Positions 18,949 to 27,977 are shown, numbered from the stretch's first letter. The stretch is DNA of 64,000 bases from Pseudohongiella spirulinae (GCF_001444425.1 NZ_CP013189.1:3100001-3164000), one strand, 5' to 3'. The notes: generated by a model not told the origin, from the sequence alone. Numbers and translations: made by a program.

Positions 18949-20300
18949 ATCTCTTCCACCTTGTTTAGTTCTCGTTTTCTCTCATCCAACCATAGTCGCC
19001 CGGTCGGAACCGCCGTTCTTTTAACTGTCGCATTAAGCAGGTCAAAACAATCACCATTGCGCCCCTCCAGCTGGAAGGGTACGCCAGCTGCCTTGGCGAT
19101 TTTTGCATTGCAACGCATATGTCTGGGCTCGCCATGCACAGGTATGGCAATCCTGGGTAAGACCCAGCGATACATTTCTGCCAGCTCATCTGCATAAGGA
19201 TGACCGGAGGCATGCAATGCCAGATCACTCTCATCGGCATGCACAACCTGAACCTGCATGGCTTTCAGTGTCTGTATCAGGCGCGCCACCTCAACCTCAT
19301 TGCCTGGAATGGTCTTGGCGCTGAATATCACCATATCACCTGGTTCCAGTTGCATATCCGGATGATTGCCAGCAGCCATACGCTGTAAAGCCGCACCACT
19401 TTCACCCTGACTTCCCGTGGCGACCAACAGAATTTCGTGGCGCGGCAGATAACCCAGCTCAAAGGTCGAAACCGGTCGAAAATGTTCCTGCAAATACCCT
19501 GCTGCCCGGGCGCACTGCGTCATATTATGCAGGGAGCGGCCCAACAAACCCAAATGCCGCCCAGCCATGTGAGCCACATAACCCAGGGTTTGCAGCCTCG
19601 CAATATTGCTGGCAAAGCAGGAAACTACCACTCGGCCACTGCTCGATCTGACCAGCTTCAGCAAGTCTTCAAACAGCTCGGCCTCGGACAGTGAGTGGCC
19701 GGCTTGAGGGGCATTCGTTGAGTCACAGACAATGCTGTCTATGCCCTGCCTGGCCAGACTTCTGAAGAGCCCGGGATCGATCGCCGGGCCAGACACCGGC
19801 GCAGGATCCAGTTTCCAGTCTGCCGTATGCAGCACACGACCGACCGGCGTTTCAATAAACAGAGCGCAGGTCTCTGGAGTTGAATGGGTGATAGGCAGCA
19901 ATCGCACCGTAAATTCGCCCAGCGACAGAGTGTCGCCTGGATTGATCGTGTAGACTGGCGCATCAACACCCAGCTGACGCAATTTTCGAAGCAGCACCTG
20001 ACGCGTGAACGGCGTGGCGTAGACCGGGCAGCGCAATTGCCCCCACAGATGCGCAATGGCACCTATGTGATCTTCATGAGCATGGGTGGCTATCAGGCCA
20101 AGGAGGCGCTCGGAGCGATTGGCGATGAACAACGGATCCGGCATTTCCACTCGATTACCGCCGTTGGGAGCTTTCTCGAAAGTCACTCCGCAATCAATCA
20201 TCAGCCACTGATCGGCATGACCGTAAAGATTCAGGTTCATGCCGATTTCGCCACAACCGCCCAGCGGCACGAACCAGAAATCTTTATCAGTTGGGGTCAT
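18942..20300 (-). CDS. RNase J family ribonuclease, short form
   Basis: The metallo-beta-lactamase/beta-CASP nuclease has all metal ligands: THAHEDHIG (His73, His75, Asp77, His78), His139 in PITHSTPE, Asp161 in HTADWKLD and a late PVHGEPRH. It also has the RNase J HASGHPYADE segment and PLGGCGEIGMN start. Its 452 residues are about 100 fewer than Bacillus RNase J, so the C-terminal multimerisation domain is missing. RNase J proteins are 5'-3' exo- and endonucleases acting on mRNA and rRNA. Such enzymes are uncommon in gammaproteobacteria, which mainly use RNase E. It follows the YHS-like gene by 11 bases and overlaps djlA. Confidence 0.86.
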   Translation of the reverse strand: MTPTDKDFWFVPLGGCGEIGMNLNLYGHADQWLMIDCGVTFEKAPNGGNRVEMPDPLFIANRSERLLGLIATHAHEDHIGAIAHLWGQLRCPVYATPFTRQVLLRKLRQLGVDAPVYTINPGDTLSLGEFTVRLLPITHSTPETCALFIETPVGRVLHTADWKLDPAPVSGPAIDPGLFRSLARQGIDSIVCDSTNAPQAGHSLSEAELFEDLLKLVRSSSGRVVVSCFASNIARLQTLGYVAHMAGRHLGLLGRSLHNMTQCARAAGYLQEHFRPVSTFELGYLPRHEILLVATGSQGESGAALQRMAAGNHPDMQLEPGDMVIFSAKTIPGNEVEVARLIQTLKAMQVQVVHADESDLALHASGHPYADELAEMYRWVLPRIAIPVHGEPRHMRCNAKIAKAAGVPFQLEGRNGDCFDLLNATVKRTAVPTGRLWLDERKRELNKVEEIC

Positions 20301-20311
20301 GCAGATCGATA

Positions 20312-20830
20312 TCAGTTAACCAGTTTCCCCTCAGCGATGGCTGACAGAAAATTGGACTCGGCGTTGTTCACATTGGTCACCGTATCGCTAAGGAATCTGG
20401 CACGCACATCAAAGTTACCGTTAAGCACCAGATGATCCCCGATGCGAACAGCAGTTCGCGGGTCACCCCGGGCTGCCAGATTATTAAACGCCAGACCCAA
20501 AGCGCAATGCCCCCCGCCAAAGGGTATGTACTTATTGTCGCCCGAATCTGTTGTTGCAGCACTGAAAGTCGCCGCATTCTCAGGATTTGCAAAGCACCAT
20601 GTCACACTTTTCAGATCAACTTTGTGAGCTGAGCAGTCTGCCAGTTGAATCATATGCTGATCGTATGCCGCGACCGGATCATAGGCCAGTACCTGTTCGC
20701 CATCTTTGCGTGAAAATCCGATGCCGTCATTATTGATAATGACCGGGTGAGTTTCCTGAGCTGAAGCGGTCAGCGCTGCACTCAGCATCAGGGTGCCGGC
20801 CAAGCCGGCAATCCACTGTTGTGTTTTCAT
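20312..20830 (-). CDS. Periplasmic YHS-domain-like protein
   Basis: The 172-residue product has a signal peptide (WIAGLAGTLMLSAALTASAQ). The rest resembles the YHS family of small periplasmic proteins: DPVAAYD, a central VTWCFANPENAATFSA and YIPFGGGHCALGLAFN match the usual DPVAYF, WRFAS-N-x-F and YGGYCAYA pattern. YHS domains are thought to bind metal or cofactor; function is unsettled. Extra cysteines (ADCSAH, WCFAN, GHCAL) distinguish this copy. The ATG at 20830 has GAGGAC upstream; a TTG two codons earlier is less likely. It lies 11 bases before the RNase J gene and 35 bases after the DUF305-LVIVD gene. Confidence 0.72.
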   Translation of the reverse strand: MKTQQWIAGLAGTLMLSAALTASAQETHPVIINNDGIGFSRKDGEQVLAYDPVAAYDQHMIQLADCSAHKVDLKSVTWCFANPENAATFSAATTDSGDNKYIPFGGGHCALGLAFNNLAARGDPRTAVRIGDHLVLNGNFDVRARFLSDTVTNVNNAESNFLSAIAEGKLVN

Positions 20831-20865
20831 CAATTTTGTCCTCAGTTACTGATTGTTATTTATCA

Positions 20866-23340
20866 CTACAGTCTTGCCGCTATGCCCTGCAGCGTTTCTG
20901 CGATTCCAATGTAACGCCCGCGAGTGACACCGATCAGGCTTTCAGACTCCGAATTGAAGCTCGCCGCCAGATTACGCAGTTGTGTTGCCAGCCCGGCATC
21001 GCGTCGCCCTGCTGCAAGTGCTGACTCTGCCCCGTCGAGGGCATTGTCCAGCGCGGATAACTGTGCTGCGTCCAACAGATTGCCGCGCATTAACTGATCC
21101 CGATAAGCACGCGCAACCACCGGTTCAGCCGGCCATTCGATGCGGGTCTGTGTCTGCACATTGTAGGCACTGTCCGGTCCGAAGAATGAGGCTGCGGCCA
21201 GCTCATTTTCAGACAGATAATCGCTGGGTGTCAGTTCAAACACATCCAGACCACGCGCAATTTCAGTACCGTAGATATAGCCTGCATGCCAGTAGGCTGA
21301 CCAGTAACCACCCATGACCAGTTTTTCTTCGTCAATGGGACCGCGGTCAAAGAAGGCAATCTCGACAGGATTCGATGAATCCGTGAAATCCACAACTGAA
21401 ATACCGCCTTGGTACCAGGACTGCGCCAGGATGTCGCGACCCGGTACCGGCACCAGAGAACCATTGTGAGCTACACAATTCTCCTGCTCTGACTGAGGGG
21501 CCGGCATTTTATAATGGCTGCGGAATTGCAGCTTTCCATCGACGATATCGTAAATGGCATCCGCCCCCCAATGCATCGGATCAGAGGCACGGCAACGCGG
21601 CCGCGAACCACCACCCCATTCATCAGTAAACAGTACCTTGGTGCCGTCATTATTAAATGTTGCCGAATGCCAGTAAGCGAAACCCGGATCGACAACCTGA
21701 TCCAATCTAACCGGATTCTGCGGATCAGAAATATCCAGCAAAATGCCGTTGCCCGAGCAAGCACCGGCCGCCAGACCAATCTCGGGATACGCGGTAATGT
21801 CGTGGCAATGATTGGTCTCACTGGTGCGCTGCGTACCGGGTCCGTGATCGCCACCTTCCCACAAGCCGGCCAGTACACCGGACTGCGGATCCGAGAAAAT
21901 AAACGGACTGCCTACTATGCGCGAGTCTTCCGGGCGCGACAATGGTACTTCAATGATATCGATGCGGAAGCGGGAAGTTTCGGGATTTTCGAAGGGATTG
22001 TCATTAGCACAACCTTCCAGCTCCTCGCCATCGCGAACCACACTGGTACCTGAGTTATACAGAAAAATACGATCAGCATTTTCTGGGTCAGGTACCACAG
22101 TATGTGTATGAGAGCCGCGACAGGTCTGCACAGCAGCTACCTGCACCGGCATGCTGATATTGCTGACATCAAAAATACGAATTCCACGGAAGCGCTCGTC
22201 GCTGATGACATCAGATACACCTTGCAGGCCACAGTCCAGTCGGCCACGGGTCTGTTCAACAGACATAAACAGCAGGTTGCCATACAATGTGACATCGCCC
22301 TGGCCACCCGGACACACCACCGAGCTGATCAACTCCGGCGAGAGTGGATTATCGATATTGTAGATATTAAAACCATGGTAGTTACCGGCCACGACGCGAT
22401 TACCGGCAAAGGCAAGGTCCGTATTGGCGAAATTCAGCAGGCTGGGTCGTGGCTCTGCCTCTTCGTCATCCAGTTCCGCTGCCTGAGTCTGGCCACCGGA
22501 TGCCAGGGCACGCACACGACTCATCGGCAAACCGGCCGGATTTTCCGGATCAAAAAAGCCATCAGGTTTGGACAGCGCCGCAATCAGGTTCATGTTCATG
22601 GACGCCTGTCCGGCATCATGAAAACCAGCCGCCAGATTCACTCTGGGGTCCGGCGAGAATCCGGCCAGCATGCCCGCCATGCGTTCGATCTCTGCGGTCT
22701 GATCAGACGTCACCTCATTGGCGAACTCAAACAGCACTGAATCCTGTGCAGAACCCGGCTGATCGAGCAGGTCATCAACCATGGTCAATGCACCTTCATG
22801 GTGCTTAATCATAAATTCCAGAAACAGTGAATCGAACTCGGCACCTTCAGCAGCGGCCAGAGCAGCCAGATCGCCTTCTGTCAGCATGCCAGGCATCAAG
22901 CCAGTATGATTGTGTCGTGAATGCATGCCATGACCGCCATCGGGAAGTTCAGCTGGTTCGCCGCGCGCCTCCAGCCATTCGCGCATCATGGCAATCTCAT
23001 CGTCCTGGGACAGGGCAATACGCTGAGCAAGCTGTTTGATACTCTCGCGCTGAGCACGCTGCTCAACCAGATCCGTCATCTCAATGGCCTGCGCATGGTG
23101 GGCAATCATGCCCTGCATAAAGCGCACATCAGCCTCAACATAGCGCAGACTGACCAGATTTCTGGCATCTTCTGCACTCAAGTTACGACTCGCCTGACCA
23201 GGGGCGCCAGGCTGCACTATCGGCACCTGCGCCAGCACAGAGCCAGCTGTGATGGAGGTGACCGCAAATAACAAAGCAGCGCTGGCCTTCAGGCGAAAAC
23301 GGCGACGCTGACCGGGAGTCTTGATTTCAGTCAAAAACAT
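20866..23340 (-). CDS. DUF305 - LVIVD-repeat fusion protein, secreted
   Basis: The 824-residue exported protein (signal FRLKASAALLFAVTSITAGS) starts with two DUF305-type segments: FMQGMIAHHAQAIEMTDLV and FLEFMIKHHEGALTMVDDL, whose paired histidines and methionines suggest copper or another soft metal. A His-rich linker (GMHSRHNHTG) separates them. From about residue 270 it becomes a beta-propeller-like LVIVD repeat region (GNYHGFNIYNI, FRGIRIFDVSN, WYQGGISVVDFTD). It probably acts in the periplasm or on the surface. GGAG lies 7 bases before the ATG at 23340; an upstream in-frame start would spoil the signal peptide. The function of the fusion is not known to me. Confidence 0.8.
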   Translation of the reverse strand: MFLTEIKTPGQRRRFRLKASAALLFAVTSITAGSVLAQVPIVQPGAPGQASRNLSAEDARNLVSLRYVEADVRFMQGMIAHHAQAIEMTDLVEQRAQRESIKQLAQRIALSQDDEIAMMREWLEARGEPAELPDGGHGMHSRHNHTGLMPGMLTEGDLAALAAAEGAEFDSLFLEFMIKHHEGALTMVDDLLDQPGSAQDSVLFEFANEVTSDQTAEIERMAGMLAGFSPDPRVNLAAGFHDAGQASMNMNLIAALSKPDGFFDPENPAGLPMSRVRALASGGQTQAAELDDEEAEPRPSLLNFANTDLAFAGNRVVAGNYHGFNIYNIDNPLSPELISSVVCPGGQGDVTLYGNLLFMSVEQTRGRLDCGLQGVSDVISDERFRGIRIFDVSNISMPVQVAAVQTCRGSHTHTVVPDPENADRIFLYNSGTSVVRDGEELEGCANDNPFENPETSRFRIDIIEVPLSRPEDSRIVGSPFIFSDPQSGVLAGLWEGGDHGPGTQRTSETNHCHDITAYPEIGLAAGACSGNGILLDISDPQNPVRLDQVVDPGFAYWHSATFNNDGTKVLFTDEWGGGSRPRCRASDPMHWGADAIYDIVDGKLQFRSHYKMPAPQSEQENCVAHNGSLVPVPGRDILAQSWYQGGISVVDFTDSSNPVEIAFFDRGPIDEEKLVMGGYWSAYWHAGYIYGTEIARGLDVFELTPSDYLSENELAAASFFGPDSAYNVQTQTRIEWPAEPVVARAYRDQLMRGNLLDAAQLSALDNALDGAESALAAGRRDAGLATQLRNLAASFNSESESLIGVTRGRYIGIAETLQGIAARL

Positions 23341-23428
23341 GGATTTGCTCCGGAGTTCAATTAATCGGAAAGATACGTCCGTAAGCATAAAACGGTTAAC
23401 AGGTGATTTCCAGATAATAAACAAACGA

Positions 23429-23992
23429 TCAGACTAATTGCCTGGCCATTTTCAAGTGAGGAATTGTCACTTCTTGAAATATGTCACCGTAAACGCGATA
23501 ACCGGATTTTTCGTAGAATGGCACAGCGCTCTGCCTGGCGTGCAGCTCCAGGGTCTTAAAGCCATCTTGTTTTAACACTTTTTCAACGGCCTGGAGCAAT
23601 TGGCGGCCCAGGCCCCGGCCCTGGCAATCCGGCTGGACAGCCATCTGGCGGAGTTTGGCTCGGGTTCCCTCAAGGGGCACAACAGTCAAACAGGCGACCG
23701 GTCTGCCGACCGTGTCCAGAAAGGCGAAATGCCACTGCTGGCTTTCCAGCGTCAGATTTTCATCCCATAGCGACAGACCGAGCGGCGCACGCAATACCCG
23801 CTGGCGTAATTCGAGCAGGGCTTTATAGAGATCCGAGCCGTATTCAATGCGACGAACCTGGAATCCCTCACCGTCCGGCTCTGGCTGCCCAGGCACCGCC
23901 GGCCTGCCAGCAAAGCGCTGCCTGACTACTTCAGCACAGTCATCTGCCGCCATCGGCAGGGTTGACCGGGATTGTGACTCACTATCAGCCAT
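23429..23992 (-). CDS. GNAT family N-acetyltransferase
   Basis: The 187-residue cytoplasmic protein has the GNAT core in its C-terminal two thirds. KLRQMAVQPDCQGRGLGRQLLQ is the acetyl-CoA pyrophosphate-binding motif A (Q-x-x-G-x-G), followed by LELHARQSAVPFYEKSGY, the motif B helix. The layout resembles ElaA/YjcF-like small GNATs; the substrate is not predictable. An N-terminal extension of about 45 residues rich in acidic and polar residues is unusual and may mean the true start lies downstream. It stands 89 bases upstream of the DUF305 gene on the same strand. Confidence 0.85.
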   Translation of the reverse strand: MADSESQSRSTLPMAADDCAEVVRQRFAGRPAVPGQPEPDGEGFQVRRIEYGSDLYKALLELRQRVLRAPLGLSLWDENLTLESQQWHFAFLDTVGRPVACLTVVPLEGTRAKLRQMAVQPDCQGRGLGRQLLQAVEKVLKQDGFKTLELHARQSAVPFYEKSGYRVYGDIFQEVTIPHLKMARQLV

Positions 23993-24054
23993 TGTATTGT
24001 CACCCTTCGCATACGCTAGACCCGGCGATCATTTTATCGTAGATTCAGAACATC

Positions 24055-25716
24055 ATGATGAAAAGAACAATAAACACTGTTTTCAGCCTGACTCTGGCAG
24101 CAAGCCTGGCGGCGTGCTCTGGTGAGAATCAACAGGCGTCAACCACTGAAGCTGCCGATCGACAGGCGCCGGCCAGCTATGAACTGGTTTTGCGCGGAGG
24201 CATGCTCTATAGCGGTAGCGACCAACCGCCCGTTATCGGCGATATTGCCATCAACGGCCAGATAATCGCAGCCGTTGGCAATCTGGGCGACTATCAGGCC
24301 GCGCAAGTTATCGATGTACAGGGCCTCGCTGTCATGCCCGGGTTTATCGATATTCACAGCCATGCATTGAGCGATAACACCGAGCAGGGTATTTTTGGCT
24401 GGCCCGATGCGGAGAACCTGATTCGACAGGGCGTAACAACGGTTGTCGGGGGCAATGACGGAAGCTCCCCCGTGCCTCTCGCTGACAGCTTCGAGCAAAT
24501 CGCTGCAATCCCGCCCGCGATCAATTTTGCCAGTTTCATTGGTCACGGCTCGATCCGTGGCCTGATTGTCGGAGAAGATGACAGACCCGCTACCGAAGAA
24601 GAGCTGATCCTGATGCAGGAGCAGGTCGCGCTGGGCATGCAGCAGGGTGCCTTTGGCCTGTCATCCGGTCTGATCTATACACCAGGACGTTTCGCCGATA
24701 CTGAAGAGGTGATTGCACTGGCGCGAGTTGCCGGTGAATACGGTGGTATGTATATCAGCCACATGCGCGAGGAAGGTCTGGGCCTGCTGGACAGTGTGGC
24801 CGAAACCATCCGCATAGGTGAAGAAGGAGGCTTGCCGACCCAGCTTACGCATCATAAGGTGGTCGGCGCCCCCATGTGGGGCAGCTCGGTGGAAACACTG
24901 CGCATGGTCGATGAAGCCATTGCCCGCGGTGTCGATGTTTCGATCGATCAGTATCCTTACACAGCCTCATCCACCAATCTGCAGATTCTGTTTCCCGGCT
25001 GGAGTCTGGATGGTGGCCGTGAAGCACTACTGGCTCGGATGGCAGACCCAACACAGCGCCAACGCCTGCGAAACGATATTGTGTATAACATTGAGGTGGA
25101 TCGCGGCGGCAACGACCCGGCCAATGTTGTGCTGGCCGGCTGCCCACATGACGAAACCCTTAATGGCCTGAATTTGAGCCAGGTGTTGCTGCGCGAAGGC
25201 CAGGAAATCACCAAGGCCAACGCGGCGGAGTTGCTTATGGATCTGGTCGCAGCGGGCAACTGCAGTGCAGTATTCCATGCCATGGTAGAAGAGGACATCC
25301 ACAACATCATGCGCCATCCCCGTACCATGATTGCATCCGATGGCGGCGTTGAAGGCCCCTCCAACCGGGCCGTTCATCCGCGCAACTACGGCACGTTTGC
25401 CCGCTTTCTGGGACATTACGCCCGCGATCTGGACATTGTGCCCATGCATACCGCGATTCATAAGGTAACCGCCATGCCGGCCCAGCGACTCAAGATCAGC
25501 GATCGAGGCGTTCTTCACCCGGGTACCGTGGCAGATATCGCCGTGCTTGATCTCGAATCCGTGCGCGAACTGACCAGTTTCTCTGATCCGCACCAGTACG
25601 CTGAGGGTGCCGTGCACGTCTTTGTCCACGGGCAGGCCGTATTGCTGGATGGCAGCATGACCGGCGCCAGGCCCGGCGTCATTATTCGCTCGACGGACTA
25701 CCGATCCGACCCGTAA
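24055..25716 (+). CDS. N-acyl-D-amino-acid deacylase family lipoprotein
   Basis: The 553-residue amidohydrolase has a lipobox (ASLAACSG, Cys about 21) and so is a lipid-anchored envelope enzyme. Metal-site motifs are visible: MPGFIDIHSHAL (HxH near residue 100), YISHMREEG, LTHHKVVG and the late ASDGGVEGPSNRAVHPRNYG, as in D-aminoacylases that release D-amino acids from N-acyl derivatives. A beta-sandwich start (LVLRGGMLYSGSD) and end (AVLDLESV) frame the barrel. It begins ATGATG, so the start may be 24055 or 24058. It may supply D-amino acids to the class IV aminotransferase encoded later, but they are not linked. The next operon starts 30 bases downstream. Confidence 0.86.
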   Translation: MMKRTINTVFSLTLAASLAACSGENQQASTTEAADRQAPASYELVLRGGMLYSGSDQPPVIGDIAINGQIIAAVGNLGDYQAAQVIDVQGLAVMPGFIDIHSHALSDNTEQGIFGWPDAENLIRQGVTTVVGGNDGSSPVPLADSFEQIAAIPPAINFASFIGHGSIRGLIVGEDDRPATEEELILMQEQVALGMQQGAFGLSSGLIYTPGRFADTEEVIALARVAGEYGGMYISHMREEGLGLLDSVAETIRIGEEGGLPTQLTHHKVVGAPMWGSSVETLRMVDEAIARGVDVSIDQYPYTASSTNLQILFPGWSLDGGREALLARMADPTQRQRLRNDIVYNIEVDRGGNDPANVVLAGCPHDETLNGLNLSQVLLREGQEITKANAAELLMDLVAAGNCSAVFHAMVEEDIHNIMRHPRTMIASDGGVEGPSNRAVHPRNYGTFARFLGHYARDLDIVPMHTAIHKVTAMPAQRLKISDRGVLHPGTVADIAVLDLESVRELTSFSDPHQYAEGAVHVFVHGQAVLLDGSMTGARPGVIIRSTDYRSDP

Positions 25717-25746
25717 CAAGAATTTGCCCAATACAGGAGTCATCCC

Positions 25747-26334
25747 ATGCGCGCCCTGTTATTGTTCACAATACTGATGACCAGCCAGGTATGGAGCGGC
25801 ATGGCGTTCGCGCATGGAAGTGTCGTTGACGAGGGTGAAGCCTGCATCATCCGCATGGATTTTTACAGCGCACACTTCACGGTATTCCAGCCCAAGACCA
25901 GTGGCCATCGGGAATTCTGTGAGGATCTGCCAGATGTCAGCGAAAGTGTGTTTGTACTGGAATATCAGCACGACTCCTTGCGCGAAGTGCCTATCGAGTT
26001 TCGTATCATTCGCAACTCCAGCCGATACGGCCGTTTTGTCAAGCCCGAACATATTGCAGAGCTGGGCAATCTTGAAGAACTGACTGTTTATTATCAGACC
26101 GTTGCGCCACGACCAGACGGTGTACTAACAGTACTGCATGAATTCACACAGGCCGGCGATTACATCGGCATCATCAATGCACCTCACCCGTCACTCGACA
26201 AGCATTATCAGGCGGTCTTTCCGTTCAGTGTCGGCAAAGCACTGCTGCCGGGATGGGCATTACCCCTCGGTGCCGTGGCCCTGTTGGCAGGGGTAATCGG
26301 TTTTCGAAGAAAATCAGGCGGGAGAAAAGTGTGA
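25747..26334 (+). CDS. Membrane-anchored periplasmic protein with predicted N-terminal His
   Basis: I do not recognise a named family. The 195-residue protein has a signal peptide ending MAFA, so signal peptidase cleavage would leave His as the mature N-terminus (HGSVVDEGEAC). A C-terminal helix (LPGWALPLGAVALLAGVIGF) and basic tail anchor it in the inner membrane. Two cysteines (GEACI, EFCED) could pair, and many histidines are present (SAHF, SGHREF, YQHDS, LHEF, APHP). An N-terminal histidine of this kind is seen in copper 'histidine brace' proteins; that is inference here. AGGAG is 7 bases from the ATG. It overlaps the YtkA-like gene (GTGA) and sits upstream of a di-heme peroxidase. Confidence 0.7.
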   Translation: MRALLLFTILMTSQVWSGMAFAHGSVVDEGEACIIRMDFYSAHFTVFQPKTSGHREFCEDLPDVSESVFVLEYQHDSLREVPIEFRIIRNSSRYGRFVKPEHIAELGNLEELTVYYQTVAPRPDGVLTVLHEFTQAGDYIGIINAPHPSLDKHYQAVFPFSVGKALLPGWALPLGAVALLAGVIGFRRKSGGRKV

Positions 26335-26732
26335 GAACACCAGACATCATCGCAATATGGCTAGTGTTATTGTCGCTTTGCTCACCGACGCTCTTAGCCA
26401 GAGAGTTACTGGCAGAGTCGCAGCCCCCCGGTCTGATTATCAACATGCAGAGTCAGCTGCAACCACTGACAATCAACCAGATGCATAGCTGGATCATTAC
26501 GATAAGAGATACCGACAACAGGCCTGTTGCAGGAGCAACCATTGAAGTCAATGGCGGCATGGCAGAACATGATCACGGCCTGGCAACAGCGCCACGCGTC
26601 ACTGATTATCTGGGTGATGGCGCCTACCTGTTGCAGGGTATGCGATTCCACATGCCGGGCCAATGGCAACTGGAACTTACCATTCTGGTAGAAACTGCAA
26701 GATATTCTGCCAGCATGACCGTAGATCTGTAG
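26331..26732 (+). CDS. YtkA/FixH-like periplasmic protein
   Basis: The start is a GTG at 26331 that overlaps the previous stop (GTGA), with GGGAG just upstream; a longer frame from 26253 would lie inside the previous gene. The 133-residue product has a signal segment (IIAIWLVLLSLCSPTLLA). Its single immunoglobulin-like domain carries the YtkA/FixH signature pattern NRPVAGATIEVNGGMAEHDHG, GDGAYLLQGMRFHMPGQWQL. The His/Met-rich loop MAEHDHG suggests metal binding. Relatives often accompany cytochrome c peroxidases or copper proteins, as here, with the di-heme peroxidase gene 9 bases downstream. Family fairly sure; role inferred. Confidence 0.78.
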   Translation: MRTPDIIAIWLVLLSLCSPTLLARELLAESQPPGLIINMQSQLQPLTINQMHSWIITIRDTDNRPVAGATIEVNGGMAEHDHGLATAPRVTDYLGDGAYLLQGMRFHMPGQWQLELTILVETARYSASMTVDL

Positions 26733-26741
26733 TTTATTACT

Positions 26742-27977
26742 ATGAACTTCCGGGTTATCAAAGCAACTCTGATTCTCAGCCTGACGGCTGGTCTGGCGTA
26801 TCTTGGCTGGCAAACCATTCCGGCACCATTACCGGATGTCTGGTCAGCGCAACAGCGTGCGCTTATTGAATCGCTCTGGATTGAGAATCTGCCGGAACTG
26901 CTCCCCGATCCGAGCAACCGATATGCCGATAATGCACTAGCGGCAGAATTTGGCAGACAGCTCTTTTTTGATGCCCGGCTCAGCCGCACCGGCAACATTT
27001 CATGTGCCACATGTCACATTCCAGAATCTGGCTTTACCGATAATAAACGTGTCGCCTCCGGGATTGAGGTCACCGATCGCAATACCATGCCGCTGGCGGG
27101 CGCCGCCTACAGCCATTGGTACTTCTGGGACGGACGCAAAGACAGCCTGTGGTCGCAAGCGCTGGAGCCACTGGAGAATCCCAAAGAGCATGGTTTGACC
27201 CGGGATGAGCTGCTAGACCTGATCCAGGAAATCCCCGAACACCTGCAGCGCTATCAGGCGCTTTTTGGCCCGCTGCCTGATCCGTCACTCGCCAGCCGCG
27301 AACAAGTCAATATGGCTTTTGCCAACCTGGGCAAGGCACTAGCCGCTTACCAGCGCAATATTATGCCAGGGCCTGCACCCTTCGATGACTATGTCGCCTC
27401 ATTGCAGACCACAGACAATGTGGTCACCGGTGTTGGCCTTGATGACACTGAAATTTCCGGGTTAAGACTCTTTATCAGTAAGGCGCAGTGTGTCAATTGC
27501 CACAATGGTCCCTTATTCACCAACAATGATTTTCACAACACAGCCGTGTTGTCAGCGCCAGGACAAGCGCCGGCAGCAGGTCGTTCGCAAGGTCTGCGAC
27601 TGGCGCGGCAAGACCCTTTTAACTGCCTTGGCATCTACAGTGATGCCGGGGCCGGCGACTGCCCTGAGTTAACGTTTGCGCGCGAAGGTGACGAATTAAT
27701 AGGCGCCCAGCGCACAGCGAGTCTGCGCAATCTCGCCGCGACGGCGCCCTATATGCACGCCGGTCAATTCGACACTCTGGACCAGGTGATTGAGCACTAC
27801 AACGCCGCGCAAATTGCCGTAATCGGGCATAACGAAGCCAAGCCTTTGAAACTGAGGTCAGTCGAGAAGCGGCAATTGCGCGCCTTTCTGGATACGCTTA
27901 ATGGCCCGATCTATATCAAAGGTTCCAGCGCAGAGACATTTGCAGTCGGTTCAGTTCGCCCTGCGTCCCCACCCTGA
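26742..27977 (+). CDS. Di-heme cytochrome c peroxidase / MauG family protein
   Basis: The 411-residue periplasmic protein has an N-terminal membrane/signal segment (ILSLTAGLAYLGW) and two heme c sites: CATCH at residues 88-92 and CVNCH near 249-253. Other family features are YADNALAAEFGRQLFFDARLS, WFWDGRKDSLW-like YFWDGRKDSLWSQALEPL and the C-terminal YMHAGQFDTLDQVIEHYN. Members either reduce hydrogen peroxide or, like MauG and MbnH, oxidise residues in a partner protein. Its two upstream operon partners are candidate substrates. Its last 62 bases overlap the 3' end of the convergent porin gene. Whether it is a peroxidase or a modifying enzyme cannot be told from sequence. Confidence 0.88.
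   Translation: MNFRVIKATLILSLTAGLAYLGWQTIPAPLPDVWSAQQRALIESLWIENLPELLPDPSNRYADNALAAEFGRQLFFDARLSRTGNISCATCHIPESGFTDNKRVASGIEVTDRNTMPLAGAAYSHWYFWDGRKDSLWSQALEPLENPKEHGLTRDELLDLIQEIPEHLQRYQALFGPLPDPSLASREQVNMAFANLGKALAAYQRNIMPGPAPFDDYVASLQTTDNVVTGVGLDDTEISGLRLFISKAQCVNCHNGPLFTNNDFHNTAVLSAPGQAPAAGRSQGLRLARQDPFNCLGIYSDAGAGDCPELTFAREGDELIGAQRTASLRNLAATAPYMHAGQFDTLDQVIEHYNAAQIAVIGHNEAKPLKLRSVEKRQLRAFLDTLNGPIYIKGSSAETFAVGSVRPASPP

Noticed and set aside
25747-27977. Canonical MbnP/MbnH pair
   Set aside because: The first protein lacks the four-cysteine pattern of MbnP, so only the di-heme half resembles that system.
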